Shown here: positions 17,101 to 25,874 of the stretch, one piece after another | Numbering within the stretch: position 1 is the first letter of the stretch | Layout: each line of letters begins with the position of its first letter | Made by a program: the position numbers and the translations under genes | Source of the DNA: Helicovermis profundi | GTDB lineage: Bacteria > Bacillota > Clostridia > Peptostreptococcales > Acidaminobacteraceae | Direction: 5' to 3' | DNA length: 64,000 nucleotides | Assembly: GCF_033097505.1 (NCBI RefSeq) | Contig: NZ_AP028654.1 | Location: 760,001-824,000, forward strand | Notes under the pieces: generated by a model | Told to the model about the DNA's origin: nothing | The model's database searches: none | What the model saw: the letters and a program-made list of their open reading frames with translations, nothing else

Positions 17101-17159
17101 AAATTGTCTAGAAAAATTTGTTGAGAAATATTGGTTTATAATTAAGAAATGAGGTAAAT

Positions 17160-18446
17160 ATGGATTACAATGAAGCAATTGAATACATTCATGGAACATA
17201 TAAATTTGGAAGTAAATTGGGACTTGAAAATATATCAGTTTTACTAAACTTAATGGGCAACCCTGAAAAAGAACTTAAATTTATTCATGTTGCAGGAACA
17301 AATGGAAAAGGGTCCACTTCATCTTTCATATCTAATATTCTTCTTGAAGAAGGTTATGATGTTGGATTATTTACATCGCCGTATCTTGAAGTATTTAATG
17401 AAAGAATAAGAATAAATGGTGCTAATATTCCTAATGGTGATTTAAGTGAAGTAGTAAGTCTTGTAAAGAAAAAAGTTGATATAATGATAAAAAAAGGATA
17501 TTCACATCCTACAGAATTTGAAGTTGTTACAGCAGCAGCATTTGAGTATTATAAAAATAAAAAAGTTGATTTTGTAGTTTTGGAAGTTGGAATGGGTGGA
17601 AGACTTGACTCTACCAATGTAATAGAAGATACATTGGTTTCTGTTATTACTCCAATTGCACTTGATCATACGGATTATTTAGGTGATACAATTGAAAAAG
17701 TTGCTTTTGAAAAAGCTGGAATAATTAAAACAAATTCAGTTGTTGTTATTCACCCTCAGAAGGATAGTGTTATTGATGTAATTGCAAAAAAATGTGAAGA
17801 ACTAAATGCAAAACTTGTAGTTGCACCGGTAAAAAACATTGAAATATTGGATTATGATATTAGTGGTACTAGCTTCAAGGTATTGTCAAATGAATATAAA
17901 ATATCTCTACTTGGAGAGCATCAAGCAAACAATGCTACAGTTGCTTTGACAGTAATCAATGCATTAATAGAGAATTATGACATAAAAGTATCTGAAGAAT
18001 CTCTAAAGAGTGGACTTACAAAAACAATCTGGCCAGGGCGATTAGAAATAATGGGTAAAAATCCTATAGTTGTCATTGATGGTGCACACAATCTTCACGG
18101 AGCAAAAGGACTTGCTAATGCCAGTGAGAAACTTTTCTCTGAAAAAAAAGTTATAGGTGTAATAGGAATTTTAGGTGATAAAGATGTTGATGGTATTTTA
18201 TCTGAGATGCTTCCAATATGCGATGAAGTAATAGTTACTGAACCGGATAACCCGAGAAAGATGAAAGCAGAAGAATTAGGTGAAAAAATTGAAGGTTTTT
18301 CAAAAAAAACTTATGTTGAACCAATTATAAAAGAAGCGATTGATAAAGCACTCCATTTATCAAATTCAGATGACGTAATATTATTTTTTGGTTCACTCTA
18401 TATGATTGGTGAAGTAAGAAAAGTATTAAGAATGATTGTTAAGTAA
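17160..18446 (+). CDS. folC: Folylpolyglutamate synthase / dihydrofolate synthase
   Basis: 428 residues, Mur-ligase fold. P-loop VAGTNGKGSTSSF (44-56), FTSPYLEVFNERIRING, LEVGMGGRLDSTNV, ITPIALDHTDYLG, and C-terminal WPGRLEIM...VIDGAHNLHGAKGL all match FolC. It adds glutamates to folates and may also make dihydrofolate. GAGG lies 6-9 bases before the ATG. Usual operon partner of valS in Firmicutes; the hairpin between them may still allow readthrough. Confidence 0.95.
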   Translation: MDYNEAIEYIHGTYKFGSKLGLENISVLLNLMGNPEKELKFIHVAGTNGKGSTSSFISNILLEEGYDVGLFTSPYLEVFNERIRINGANIPNGDLSEVVSLVKKKVDIMIKKGYSHPTEFEVVTAAAFEYYKNKKVDFVVLEVGMGGRLDSTNVIEDTLVSVITPIALDHTDYLGDTIEKVAFEKAGIIKTNSVVVIHPQKDSVIDVIAKKCEELNAKLVVAPVKNIEILDYDISGTSFKVLSNEYKISLLGEHQANNATVALTVINALIENYDIKVSEESLKSGLTKTIWPGRLEIMGKNPIVVIDGAHNLHGAKGLANASEKLFSEKKVIGVIGILGDKDVDGILSEMLPICDEVIVTEPDNPRKMKAEELGEKIEGFSKKTYVEPIIKEAIDKALHLSNSDDVILFFGSLYMIGEVRKVLRMIVK

Positions 18447-18468
18447 TATATTTTGGGAGGATTTCTTA

Positions 18469-19428
18469 ATGTTTGATAAGGATAAACCTTATATTTTAGT
18501 TCTTGGGGCTTCAGTAGTAGATATATTTGGCTTCAGTAGTTCAAGATATAGACCGTACAATTCAACTCCTGGTAGAGTTAAAATGTCTTTTGGAGGAGTA
18601 TGTAGAAATATTGCTGAAAATCTTGCAAGGGTAGGAGTTAATACTAAATTTATATCTATTTTAGGTGATGATGAGAAGGGTAAAAGTATTTTAGAGCATT
18701 CAAAAATAATTGGCTATGATATGAGCGATTCGCTTATTTTAGAAAACGGTGGAACTCCAACTTATTTAGCTATACTAAATGAATGTGGAGAAATGGTATC
18801 GTCCATTGCAGATATGAAAAGTATTGGAGAATTAAATACTGAGTTTATTGATTCTAAGGCAGATATTATAATTAATTCTGAATATACCTTTTTAGATTCT
18901 GATGATCCTGAAATATTAGAATACATTTTAACGACCTTCAAAGATAAAACGAAATTTGTTCTTGATCCAGTTTCGGCAGAGAAAGCAAATAATATAAAGC
19001 ATTTGATACATCATTTTCATACAATAAAACCAAATAGGCATGAAGCTGAAATTATTCTTGGATTCAAACTTGATAGTGAAGAAGAACTGAATAACGCTGG
19101 AAAATATTTTAGAAAAATGGGTGTAAAAAATATTTTTATAAGTCTTGATGAAGACGGAATATACTATATGAATTCTGAAAAATCTGGAATAATAAAAGCA
19201 GAAAATGTAACTGTAAAAAATGTTACAGGAGCTGGTGATTCATTTGTTGCAGGAATTGGCTACGGATATATGAAAGAATTTCCTATAGAGAAAACTGTAA
19301 AATTCGCCATAACTATGGCAAATATAACCATTGATCACGAAGAAACAATAAATCCTGAAATTGATAATGAATATGTGGCGAGTAGAATTTCAAAAAATAT
19401 TTGGATTGAAAAGAAATTTAATTTTTAA
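18469..19428 (+). CDS. psuK: PfkB-family kinase, pseudouridine kinase-like
   Basis: 319 residues. Ribokinase-fold markers: FGGVCRNIAENLARVG near the N-terminus, TIKPNRHEAE in the middle, and the anion-hole/catalytic NVTGAGDSFVAG near 257-268 with the catalytic Asp. The phrases PGRVKMSFGGVCRNIAENLA and HTIKPNRHEAE closely parallel E. coli PsuK (YeiC) as I remember it, so pseudouridine kinase is the best call; no psuG glycosidase is adjacent. Start ATG 18469 follows TTGGGAGG; an upstream in-frame start at 18436 would precede the ribosome site and overlap folC. Confidence 0.72.
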   Translation: MFDKDKPYILVLGASVVDIFGFSSSRYRPYNSTPGRVKMSFGGVCRNIAENLARVGVNTKFISILGDDEKGKSILEHSKIIGYDMSDSLILENGGTPTYLAILNECGEMVSSIADMKSIGELNTEFIDSKADIIINSEYTFLDSDDPEILEYILTTFKDKTKFVLDPVSAEKANNIKHLIHHFHTIKPNRHEAEIILGFKLDSEEELNNAGKYFRKMGVKNIFISLDEDGIYYMNSEKSGIIKAENVTVKNVTGAGDSFVAGIGYGYMKEFPIEKTVKFAITMANITIDHEETINPEIDNEYVASRISKNIWIEKKFNF

Positions 19429-19450
19429 TTAACAATAAGGAGAAAATGGT

Positions 19451-21427
19451 ATGCCGTCTCAAAAATTATTAGATAACAATAAAAAAGTTATAGAAGCTTG
19501 GGAAAATTTTATAGATAATAATATTTTGGAAAGAGAAAAATTAAGACAGCAAATTATAGATTCTTGGCTAAGAAGTAAAAAATATAAAGTTGATTCTTTT
19601 AGTACACTTGTAAAAAAAGAGTTAAATCATAATAATTTAAGTAAAAGAATAGAAAAGTACAAACCGATATTAGATATAGCAGTTCCTTTTATGGAGACAA
19701 TTTACAAAACAGTCGGAAATAGTGGTATGATAGTTAGATTTACGGACTCTGATGGTTATGTTTTGGAATGTTTTGGTGATCTTAGTGTACTTGAAAGAAA
19801 TAAAGAAATACATCTATATAAAGGAACAAATGTAAGCGAAGAAATGATTGGAACGAACGCAATTGGTGTAGCTTTAAAAACAGGAATTGCGCTTCAAGTA
19901 TTAGGTGCTGAGCATTATAGAAAGAGTTACCATGCTTGGACTACTTCGGCAGCTCCTATTAGAGATAAAGAAGGGAAAATTTTATCAGTACTTAGTATGT
20001 CAGGTGATCATAGTCAAGTACATCCTCACACATTAGGTATGATTATGGCGTCGGCACTAGCAATTGAACATGAAATTCGATTGAATAGAGCTAACTTTGA
20101 ATTAATACGCGCAAATGAACATCTGGATGCTGTAATGCAGTCAATTAATGAAGGCATACTTACAATTGATATAAATGGAATAATAACAGATGTTAATTAC
20201 TTTGCGAAAAAATTCTTAAAAAAATCTACAAAAAATATTATTGGTAATAGTATTGATGAATTAACCAAAAAACCGGTATTTGAATTGATTAAAAATAATG
20301 AAATAAAATTTGATGAAAAAGAAATACATTTTTTAGATGATAATAAAAAAAAGAAATCAGTAATAATAACATTTAAACCCGTTTATAGTGGGAAAAAAGA
20401 TATATCAGAATACCTTATTAGGTTTAGAGAATCAAAAAAAGTATATGATCAAGTTAATAAGTTGGTTGGTTCAAAAGCAATTTTTACATTCGAAGATATT
20501 TTAGGTGATAGTCCTAAAATTAAAGAATCAATAAGATTAGCTTCTTTGATTGCAAATACGGATGCAACAGTTCTATTAAATGGAGAATCTGGAACAGGAA
20601 AAGAATTGTTTGCACAAGGAATACATAATGCTTCTAACAGACATGAAAGCCAATTTGTATTTATTAATTGCGGAGCTATCCCTAGAGATTTGGTCGCAAG
20701 TGAGCTCTTTGGCTATGAAGATGGGGCCTTTACAGGAGCTAGAAAGGGTGGACATCCTGGAAAATTTGAATTCGCTGATGGAGGAACATTATTCTTAGAT
20801 GAAATTGGAGATATGCCGCTTGATACTCAGGCTAATTTATTAAGGGTTCTTGAAACAAAAGAAGTAGTAAGAGTTGGAGGACATGACGTAATACCAGTAG
20901 ATGTAAGGGTAATTGCTGCTACACATAAAGACTTAAAAAAAGAAGTAGAAAACGGTAATTTCAGACAAGATTTATTTTTTAGATTAAATGTAATGCCAAT
21001 AACGACTCCTCCTTTAAGAGAAAGAAAAGAAGATATTAGAATATTAATAAAATATTTTTATTCACAATTTTCGATGAAAAAAAATGAAAAAATAATGATA
21101 GATGAAAGTTTTTACAAGGTTATGAAAGACTATTATTGGCCTGGTAATGTAAGGGAGCTTCAAAATGTAATGCAAATGATAACGAATATTAATGGTTCGA
21201 AAGACAAGCTTTATAGTGAAGATTTGCCGAATTATCTTAAAGAAGCCATCAAATTTACTGATGATGAAGAAATAACTTTAGTTAAACCATTATATATAGT
21301 AGAAAAAGAAGAAATATTAAAAGCAATAAAATATTCTTCGGGAAATCTTATGCAAGCATCTAAGATACTTGAAATTGGAAGAAGTACTCTTTATAGAAAG
21401 TTAGAAAAATATAATATCGAAATATAA
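19451..21427 (+). CDS. Sigma-54-dependent transcriptional activator (GAF-PAS-AAA+-Fis)
   Basis: 658 residues in the AcoR/DhaR architecture: a GAF-like N-terminal domain (about 50-215, with GTNAIGVALKTG), a PAS-like domain (about 220-335, MQSINEGILTIDINGIITDVN), a sigma-54 AAA+ domain with Walker A GESGTGKE from 378, GAFTGA at 425-430 (the sigma-54 contact loop), LFLDEIGDMP Walker B and FRLNVMP, and a Fis-type HTH (about 615-657, LMQASKILEIGRSTLYRKL). It opens promoters of the -24/-12 class. Such a promoter lies 214 bases downstream, before the antiporter operon, which is therefore its likely target. The effector bound by GAF/PAS is unknown. Confidence 0.95.
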   Translation: MPSQKLLDNNKKVIEAWENFIDNNILEREKLRQQIIDSWLRSKKYKVDSFSTLVKKELNHNNLSKRIEKYKPILDIAVPFMETIYKTVGNSGMIVRFTDSDGYVLECFGDLSVLERNKEIHLYKGTNVSEEMIGTNAIGVALKTGIALQVLGAEHYRKSYHAWTTSAAPIRDKEGKILSVLSMSGDHSQVHPHTLGMIMASALAIEHEIRLNRANFELIRANEHLDAVMQSINEGILTIDINGIITDVNYFAKKFLKKSTKNIIGNSIDELTKKPVFELIKNNEIKFDEKEIHFLDDNKKKKSVIITFKPVYSGKKDISEYLIRFRESKKVYDQVNKLVGSKAIFTFEDILGDSPKIKESIRLASLIANTDATVLLNGESGTGKELFAQGIHNASNRHESQFVFINCGAIPRDLVASELFGYEDGAFTGARKGGHPGKFEFADGGTLFLDEIGDMPLDTQANLLRVLETKEVVRVGGHDVIPVDVRVIAATHKDLKKEVENGNFRQDLFFRLNVMPITTPPLRERKEDIRILIKYFYSQFSMKKNEKIMIDESFYKVMKDYYWPGNVRELQNVMQMITNINGSKDKLYSEDLPNYLKEAIKFTDDEEITLVKPLYIVEKEEILKAIKYSSGNLMQASKILEIGRSTLYRKLEKYNIEI

Positions 21428-21462
21428 TCAAAAATAAAATTAAAAAATAGTAGATAACAAGT

Positions 21463-21512
21463 GAACGAGCGCCCCAAAATGATACATGTGTATCATTTTG
21501 GGGCGCTCGTTC
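21463..21512. terminator. 50-bp perfect palindrome / terminator after sigma-54 activator gene
   Basis: Two 24-base arms (GAACGAGCGCCCCAAAATGA plus TACA, and its exact complement) meet at a TG centre. GC-rich stem and a following TTCTTTG suit termination on either strand. Its centre, GATACATGTGTATC (21481-21494), shares TGTATC/GATACA with the inverted repeat at 21532-21548, so it might also be bound by a regulator. Confidence 0.75.
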
Positions 21513-21531
21513 TTTGATTAACATCAAAAAG

Positions 21532-21548
21532 TGTATCAAATTAATACA
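21532..21548. promoter_or_regulatory. Candidate upstream activator site
   Basis: TGTAT-N7-ATACA inverted repeat about 95 bases upstream of the -24 element, within the usual range for enhancer-binding proteins. Supported only by position and symmetry. Confidence 0.35.
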
Positions 21549-21640
21549 TAGCATTTTAATTAGGGAATATTATTTTATATGAAATCAATGTAAGCATTGA
21601 AAAATGTCAATATTGTGTAACTTAATATATTACAAATACA

Positions 21641-21656
21641 TTGGCATGCATTTTGC
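21641..21656 (+). promoter_or_regulatory. Sigma-54 (-24/-12) promoter of the antiporter operon
   Basis: TTGGCATGCATTTTGC matches the consensus TTGGCACG-N4-TTGC, with GG at 21643-21644 and GC at 21655-21656 exactly 12 bases apart. It lies about 145 bases before the first antiporter gene and 214 bases after the sigma-54 activator gene. Confidence 0.85.
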
Positions 21657-21800
21657 GTATATAAAGAAGTGTAGAAATAAAAGCAAAGCATTATAAGTAT
21701 TTATAGAAACTAATATTTTGTATTAAAAATGATTTTAGTATATAATTACTGCTTTTTATAATTTAAATTGGGTAGTAAGTATTAGAAAGAAGGTATGTAT

Positions 21801-22280
21801 ATGACAAGCAAAATTATTAAAATTTTATCTTTAACAGTATTTTTTGTAATATTAAGTGAGAAAATTTCACTTCTTAATATAATTTCGGCTGTAACTATTG
21901 CCTATATTGTTTTCAAGATAAATACTACTAATACAAATATAAAAAAATACTTTAGTTTTCATTTGATTTTAAAGTGGATTTTTTTTACAGGTGTTCTTTT
22001 TAAAGAAGTGGTTGTCGCAAATTTTCAAGTTGCAAAAATTGCGCTTAGTCCCTCAATGGATATTAAACCAATTATTTTGGACTACCATAGTAAAATAAAA
22101 GATGAATTTTTACTTACTATACTTTCAAATGCGATAACTCTTACTCCAGGGACTATGACGGTTGATATTCATGATAATTTGCTTAAAATTCATTGTTTAA
22201 ATGAGACTTACGCGAATTCTTTAAAAGATATTTATATGGAAAAAATTTTATTTGATATAGAAGGTGAACTTAATGTATAA
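21801..22280 (+). CDS. mrpE: Na+/H+ antiporter subunit MrpE / MbhA-like
   Basis: 159 residues; two N-terminal TM helices, then the MrpE core (FKEVVVANFQVAKIALSPSMDIKPIILDY, LLTILSNAITLTPGTMTVDI) and a small cytoplasmic alpha/beta tail. First gene of the sigma-54 operon. The ATG at 21795 abuts the AGAAGG ribosome site, so ATG 21801 is preferred. The next gene overlaps its stop by 8 bases. Confidence 0.92.
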   Translation: MTSKIIKILSLTVFFVILSEKISLLNIISAVTIAYIVFKINTTNTNIKKYFSFHLILKWIFFTGVLFKEVVVANFQVAKIALSPSMDIKPIILDYHSKIKDEFLLTILSNAITLTPGTMTVDIHDNLLKIHCLNETYANSLKDIYMEKILFDIEGELNV

Positions 22281-22539
22281 TTTTTTAGTTTTTTCAATAA
22301 TTTTCTTAGGGTTAACAACTCTTCTTTGTATGTTTAGAGTAATTAAAGGCCCTACTAAAGGTGATCGTATTATAGGTATTAATATAATAGGAACCAAAAC
22401 TATGGTTATTATTGCGATTGTTTCTTCAATTTTATCAGAAGATTATTTTATTGATGTTGTATTAGTATATGCACTAATTAGTTTTATTGGATCTTATGTT
22501 GTTTCAAGAGAACTTATACAAAGTGAAAAGGAGGAATAA
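22273..22539 (+). CDS. mrpF: Antiporter subunit MrpF / MbhB-like
   Basis: 88 residues, three TM helices, with the MrpF hallmark RVIKGPTKGDRIIGINIIGTK around 22-42 and a terminal Glu/Lys tail. ATG 22273 follows AAGGTG and overlaps the mrpE stop, implying translational coupling. Confidence 0.92.
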   Translation: MYNFLVFSIIFLGLTTLLCMFRVIKGPTKGDRIIGINIIGTKTMVIIAIVSSILSEDYFIDVVLVYALISFIGSYVVSRELIQSEKEE

Positions 22540-22540
22540 G

Positions 22541-22894
22541 ATGAATATTATAGCAGTTGTTTTAATATCGTTTGGACTTTTCTTTTTCTTCGTTGGAACT
22601 ATTGGTGTTATTAGGTTTCCAGATGCGCTTACAAGAGCTCATGGAGCTGCAAAATGCGATACTCTTGGAGCTGTTCTTTCTCTTCTTGGTTTGATTGTAT
22701 TAAAAGGGTTTTCTCCTTCAAGTATTAAACTACTTATGGTTATTATATTTTTGTGGATAGCTAACCCAACTGCAACTCATATGATTGCAAGAGCGATTCT
22801 TGCGAGTAGTGGAAGAGAAAATAAAACTTTAGGTGAGTCAAAAGATGCTAACAAAACTGAATTAACAATAGAAGAAGCGGGTGAAGTAAAATGA
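22541..22894 (+). CDS. mrpG: Antiporter subunit MrpG / MbhC-like
   Basis: 117 residues, three TM helices. FFVGTIGVIRFPDALTRAHG and KCDTLGAVLSLLGL are the MrpG signature. The polar tail after residue 90 is unremarkable. ATG 22541 follows AAAGGAGGAA; a longer in-frame start inside mrpF is rejected. Overlaps the next gene by 4 bases. Confidence 0.92.
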   Translation: MNIIAVVLISFGLFFFFVGTIGVIRFPDALTRAHGAAKCDTLGAVLSLLGLIVLKGFSPSSIKLLMVIIFLWIANPTATHMIARAILASSGRENKTLGESKDANKTELTIEEAGEVK

Positions 22895-23130
22895 TGATTT
22901 TTAATATAATTATTTTAGTAGTTATGATATTAGGAGCAATTATGGCTTCGTATACAAAAAATATTTTAGCTTCAGTTATCATTTTTATGGTATATAGTTT
23001 TATGATGGCAATCCTTTGGCAACAGATGAATGCGCCTGATTTAGCAATAACTGAAGCTGCAGTTGGTGCTGGAATTACTTCTATACTATTTATTATTACT
23101 CTAAGAAAGATTAAGGTGATGAAAAAATGA
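22891..23130 (+). CDS. DUF4040 subunit (MbhD-like; equivalent to a C-terminal part of MrpA)
   Basis: 79 residues, three TM helices with QQMNAPDLAITEAAVGAGITS, the DUF4040 motif found in the C-terminal region of MrpA and as a separate subunit (MbhD) in membrane-bound hydrogenase-type complexes. That it is a separate gene shows MrpA is split here. ATGA overlap with both neighbours. Confidence 0.88.
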   Translation: MMIFNIIILVVMILGAIMASYTKNILASVIIFMVYSFMMAILWQQMNAPDLAITEAAVGAGITSILFIITLRKIKVMKK

Positions 23131-23414
23131 AAAAAATTCTTGCGAGTATTATTACAATAGCTTTTATTATCTTTCTTTTAATTGCTGTAAACGATATGCC
23201 ATTACTTGGACTAGGAACGAATCCTTCTCATAATATTGTAATGGAAAAATACATAAATGATGCAATGAAAGACACAGGTGCTGTAAATATAGTGTCAGCT
23301 ATGATTCTTGATTATAGGGCTTTTGATACATTTATAGAAACTTCAGTTATATATACCGCTTTAATCTGTGTTTTTATGGTTTTAAAAAAAGGTGGTACAA
23401 AATATGAAGACTAG
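23127..23414 (+). CDS. MbhE-like subunit (equivalent to the extreme C-terminus of MrpA)
   Basis: 95 residues with one N-terminal TM helix, a periplasmic-type loop (NDMPLLGLGTNPSHNIVMEKYI) and a second TM helix preceded by DYRAFDTFIETSVIYTA. The DYRAFDT motif marks the MrpA C-terminal / MbhE family. Overlaps both neighbours (4 bases before, 11 bases after). Confidence 0.88.
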   Translation: MKKILASIITIAFIIFLLIAVNDMPLLGLGTNPSHNIVMEKYINDAMKDTGAVNIVSAMILDYRAFDTFIETSVIYTALICVFMVLKKGGTKYED

Positions 23415-23829
23415 TATAGTGAAAAATGTTGCAAATATAATGATTCCTTTTATTCAAATGTTTGCTCTGTATATTATGATTTTTGGTCATATTTCTCCAG
23501 GGGGTGGATTTGCTGGAGGAAGTATTTTAGGAGCAAGCCTTATTATGTACAGGTTTATTCATGGTAATGAAGAGACTTGCAGAAAATTTGGATTTAGAAA
23601 ACTTTTAAAATTAGTGTCATTTTCTTTAATTGGATATGGATTATTAAAAGGATTTGTATTTGTAGCGTCATTTTATGGATTGAATGAGATAGTTCCAGTA
23701 GGCAATGTTGGTACAATTTTAAGTGGAGGGTTTATTATGCCGTTAAATATATTAGTTGGAATAGTAGTAGCAATTACATTTTACTTTATAGCTTCTTTAT
23801 TTGAAGAGGGTGAAATCGAAAATGTCTAA
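23404..23829 (+). CDS. mrpB: Antiporter subunit MrpB / MbhF-like
   Basis: 141 residues, four TM helices. IMIFGHISPGGGFAGGSILGAS is the MrpB signature. ATG 23404 follows GGTGG and overlaps the previous stop. The next gene starts before its stop codon. Confidence 0.92.
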   Translation: MKTSIVKNVANIMIPFIQMFALYIMIFGHISPGGGFAGGSILGASLIMYRFIHGNEETCRKFGFRKLLKLVSFSLIGYGLLKGFVFVASFYGLNEIVPVGNVGTILSGGFIMPLNILVGIVVAITFYFIASLFEEGEIENV

Positions 23830-24190
23830 TTTACTAATAAATTATATACAAGTAGGAGCAGTGGTTCTCTTTGGAATAGGTTTTATGATTCTTCTATTGA
23901 ATAATAATCTTATAAAAAAAATAATAGGAATGAATATCATGGATACATCGATTTTTTTGTTGTTTATTTCTATTGGATTTATTCATGGAAAAGAAGCTCC
24001 TATTATTGTCGGCGGAAAATTTCATATAAATGGCTATGTAAACCCAATTCCAACGGGTCTTATGCTTACTGGAATTGTTGTAGCAGTAAGTGTTACATCG
24101 TTTATGCTAGCATTAACTATTAAGTACTACGAAAAATTTGGAACAATCGAATTAGATGAGATAAACGCTATTAAGAAGAATAACAATTAA
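23822..24190 (+). CDS. mrpC: Antiporter subunit MrpC / MbhG (NuoK-like)
   Basis: 122 residues, three TM helices, homologous to complex I NuoK: IGFMILLLNNNLIKKIIGM, FIHGKEAPI and PIPTGLMLTGIVVAVSVTSF. ATG 23822 follows GAGGGTG and overlaps the mrpB stop. Confidence 0.92.
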   Translation: MSNLLINYIQVGAVVLFGIGFMILLLNNNLIKKIIGMNIMDTSIFLLFISIGFIHGKEAPIIVGGKFHINGYVNPIPTGLMLTGIVVAVSVTSFMLALTIKYYEKFGTIELDEINAIKKNNN

Positions 24191-24265
24191 AACAAAAATG
24201 ATAAATAATTTAAAACCTTTAGCTTTAAAAATTTGGTTTTTAGATGAAAATAAAGGAGGAAACTA

Positions 24266-25795
24266 ATGAAATTAATCAGTTTAACCTTACTAAATGTCAC
24301 GAGTAGTAGTATTTCAAAAATAAATACACTTGAACTAATACCTCTTTTAACAATTATGATACTTATGATGGGCGCATTTATTGTTCCTATTTTGAAAAAC
24401 AAAAAAAATGTTTATAAAATTTCCTTAGCAATATTTTCTTTAGTATTTATTATGAATTTAGTAAATTTAGTTAACGTAATTAATAATGGAATTTTTATGT
24501 TTACTATAGGTCATTTTTCAGCACCTTTTGGTATTGTTTTTAGAATTGATTATATAGAAAGTATTATTGGATTATTATTTTCTTTTGTTATGTTAATGAT
24601 AGTTTGGTATTCAATGTATAGTTTAGAAAAAGAAATCAAAGTAAAAAGAGTGAGTTTTTTTTATACACTTAATTTACTTTTATTAGCATCATTACTTGGA
24701 ATTATATATACTTACGATATTTTTAATGGTTTTGTATTTTTAGAAGTTAGTACACTTGCAGCTTGTGGAATTATTATTGCAAAGGATAAAAAAACTAATA
24801 TAAAAGCAGCTCTTAAATATTTAATTCTTAGTACTTTAGGTTCAGGATTAGTTCTTATGGGAATTGCATTTCTTTATTCTATAACTGGTCATTTAAGCAT
24901 GGAATTTATTCATGATGAATTGGTTAAATCGGCAGCATCTAATCAAAATATTATTTTGATTAGTTTAATACTTTTCACTGTGGGACTTGGGATAAAAGGA
25001 GCGATGTTTCCTCTACACATCTGGTTACCAGATGCACATTCATCTGCTCCTAGTCCTTCCAGTGCAATACTTTCAGCGTTAGTTATTAAAGCGCCTATCA
25101 TTTTTATGATAAAAATATTTTATATGGTTTATGGAAAAAATATTATTCAGGGTACAGTTATATTAAATATATTACTTATATTTGGATCACTTGGAATGAT
25201 TATGGGTTCAGTCTTTGCAAGAAGGCAAAAAGAATTAAAAAGAATGATTGCTTATTCAAGTGTAGCTCAAATGGGATATATATTTTTTGGAATTGGACTA
25301 GGTAATGAACTTGGTTTACTAATGGCGGTTTATCATATAATAGCTCATGCAGTAACTAAATCTAGTTTATTTCTAGCAGTAGGTTCAATAATTGAACAAA
25401 CCGGTTTTAAAAAGATCGATGATATTAAAGGAATCGGAAAAGAAATGCCAGTAACTCTTGCAATATTTTCGATTAGCGCATTTTCTATGATTGGTATTCC
25501 AGTACTTCCAGGATTTATTAGTAAATGGAACCTTTCTCTTGCTTCTATTGAAACTGGAAAATTATATTTACTTGCTATTATTTTACTAAGTAGTTTATTA
25601 AATGCAGCTTATTATTTTCCAATTATTATTAACGGTTATTTTGGAGAAGATAATTTAGATGGAAAAGTGTTTAGATCAAAAAGCAAGCCAATTAAAGAAT
25701 TGATGCCACTGATTATATTATCAGTAATAATGATATTAACTGGATTTTTCTCAGGAAAAATTATAGAGCTTATTAAATTTGGAAGTTATTTTTAA
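24266..25795 (+). CDS. mrpD: Proton-conducting antiporter-like subunit (MrpD / MbhH, NuoN/M/L family)
   Basis: 509 residues, about 14 TM helices. Antiporter-family signatures: a conserved Glu in FLEVSTLAACGI (TM5), GIKGAMFPLHIWLPDAHSSAPSPSSAILSA around 240-270 and the KRMIAYSSVAQMGYIFFGIG lysine-bearing motif. It conducts protons across the membrane in Mrp-type antiporters. AAAGGAGG lies upstream; a 75-base gap separates it from mrpC. Confidence 0.9.
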   Translation: MKLISLTLLNVTSSSISKINTLELIPLLTIMILMMGAFIVPILKNKKNVYKISLAIFSLVFIMNLVNLVNVINNGIFMFTIGHFSAPFGIVFRIDYIESIIGLLFSFVMLMIVWYSMYSLEKEIKVKRVSFFYTLNLLLLASLLGIIYTYDIFNGFVFLEVSTLAACGIIIAKDKKTNIKAALKYLILSTLGSGLVLMGIAFLYSITGHLSMEFIHDELVKSAASNQNIILISLILFTVGLGIKGAMFPLHIWLPDAHSSAPSPSSAILSALVIKAPIIFMIKIFYMVYGKNIIQGTVILNILLIFGSLGMIMGSVFARRQKELKRMIAYSSVAQMGYIFFGIGLGNELGLLMAVYHIIAHAVTKSSLFLAVGSIIEQTGFKKIDDIKGIGKEMPVTLAIFSISAFSMIGIPVLPGFISKWNLSLASIETGKLYLLAIILLSSLLNAAYYFPIIINGYFGEDNLDGKVFRSKSKPIKELMPLIILSVIMILTGFFSGKIIELIKFGSYF

Positions 25796-25874
25796 TTAAA
25801 CTACTAAACGTTTAGGAAGTTTTTCATAATAATACATGTAAAAATTCAACATATGATGAGTAGGAGATGGAGTA

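Noticed and set aside
21360-21554. Minus-strand 64-residue ORF
   Set aside because: Reads through the perfect palindrome and the end of the activator gene; no ribosome site.
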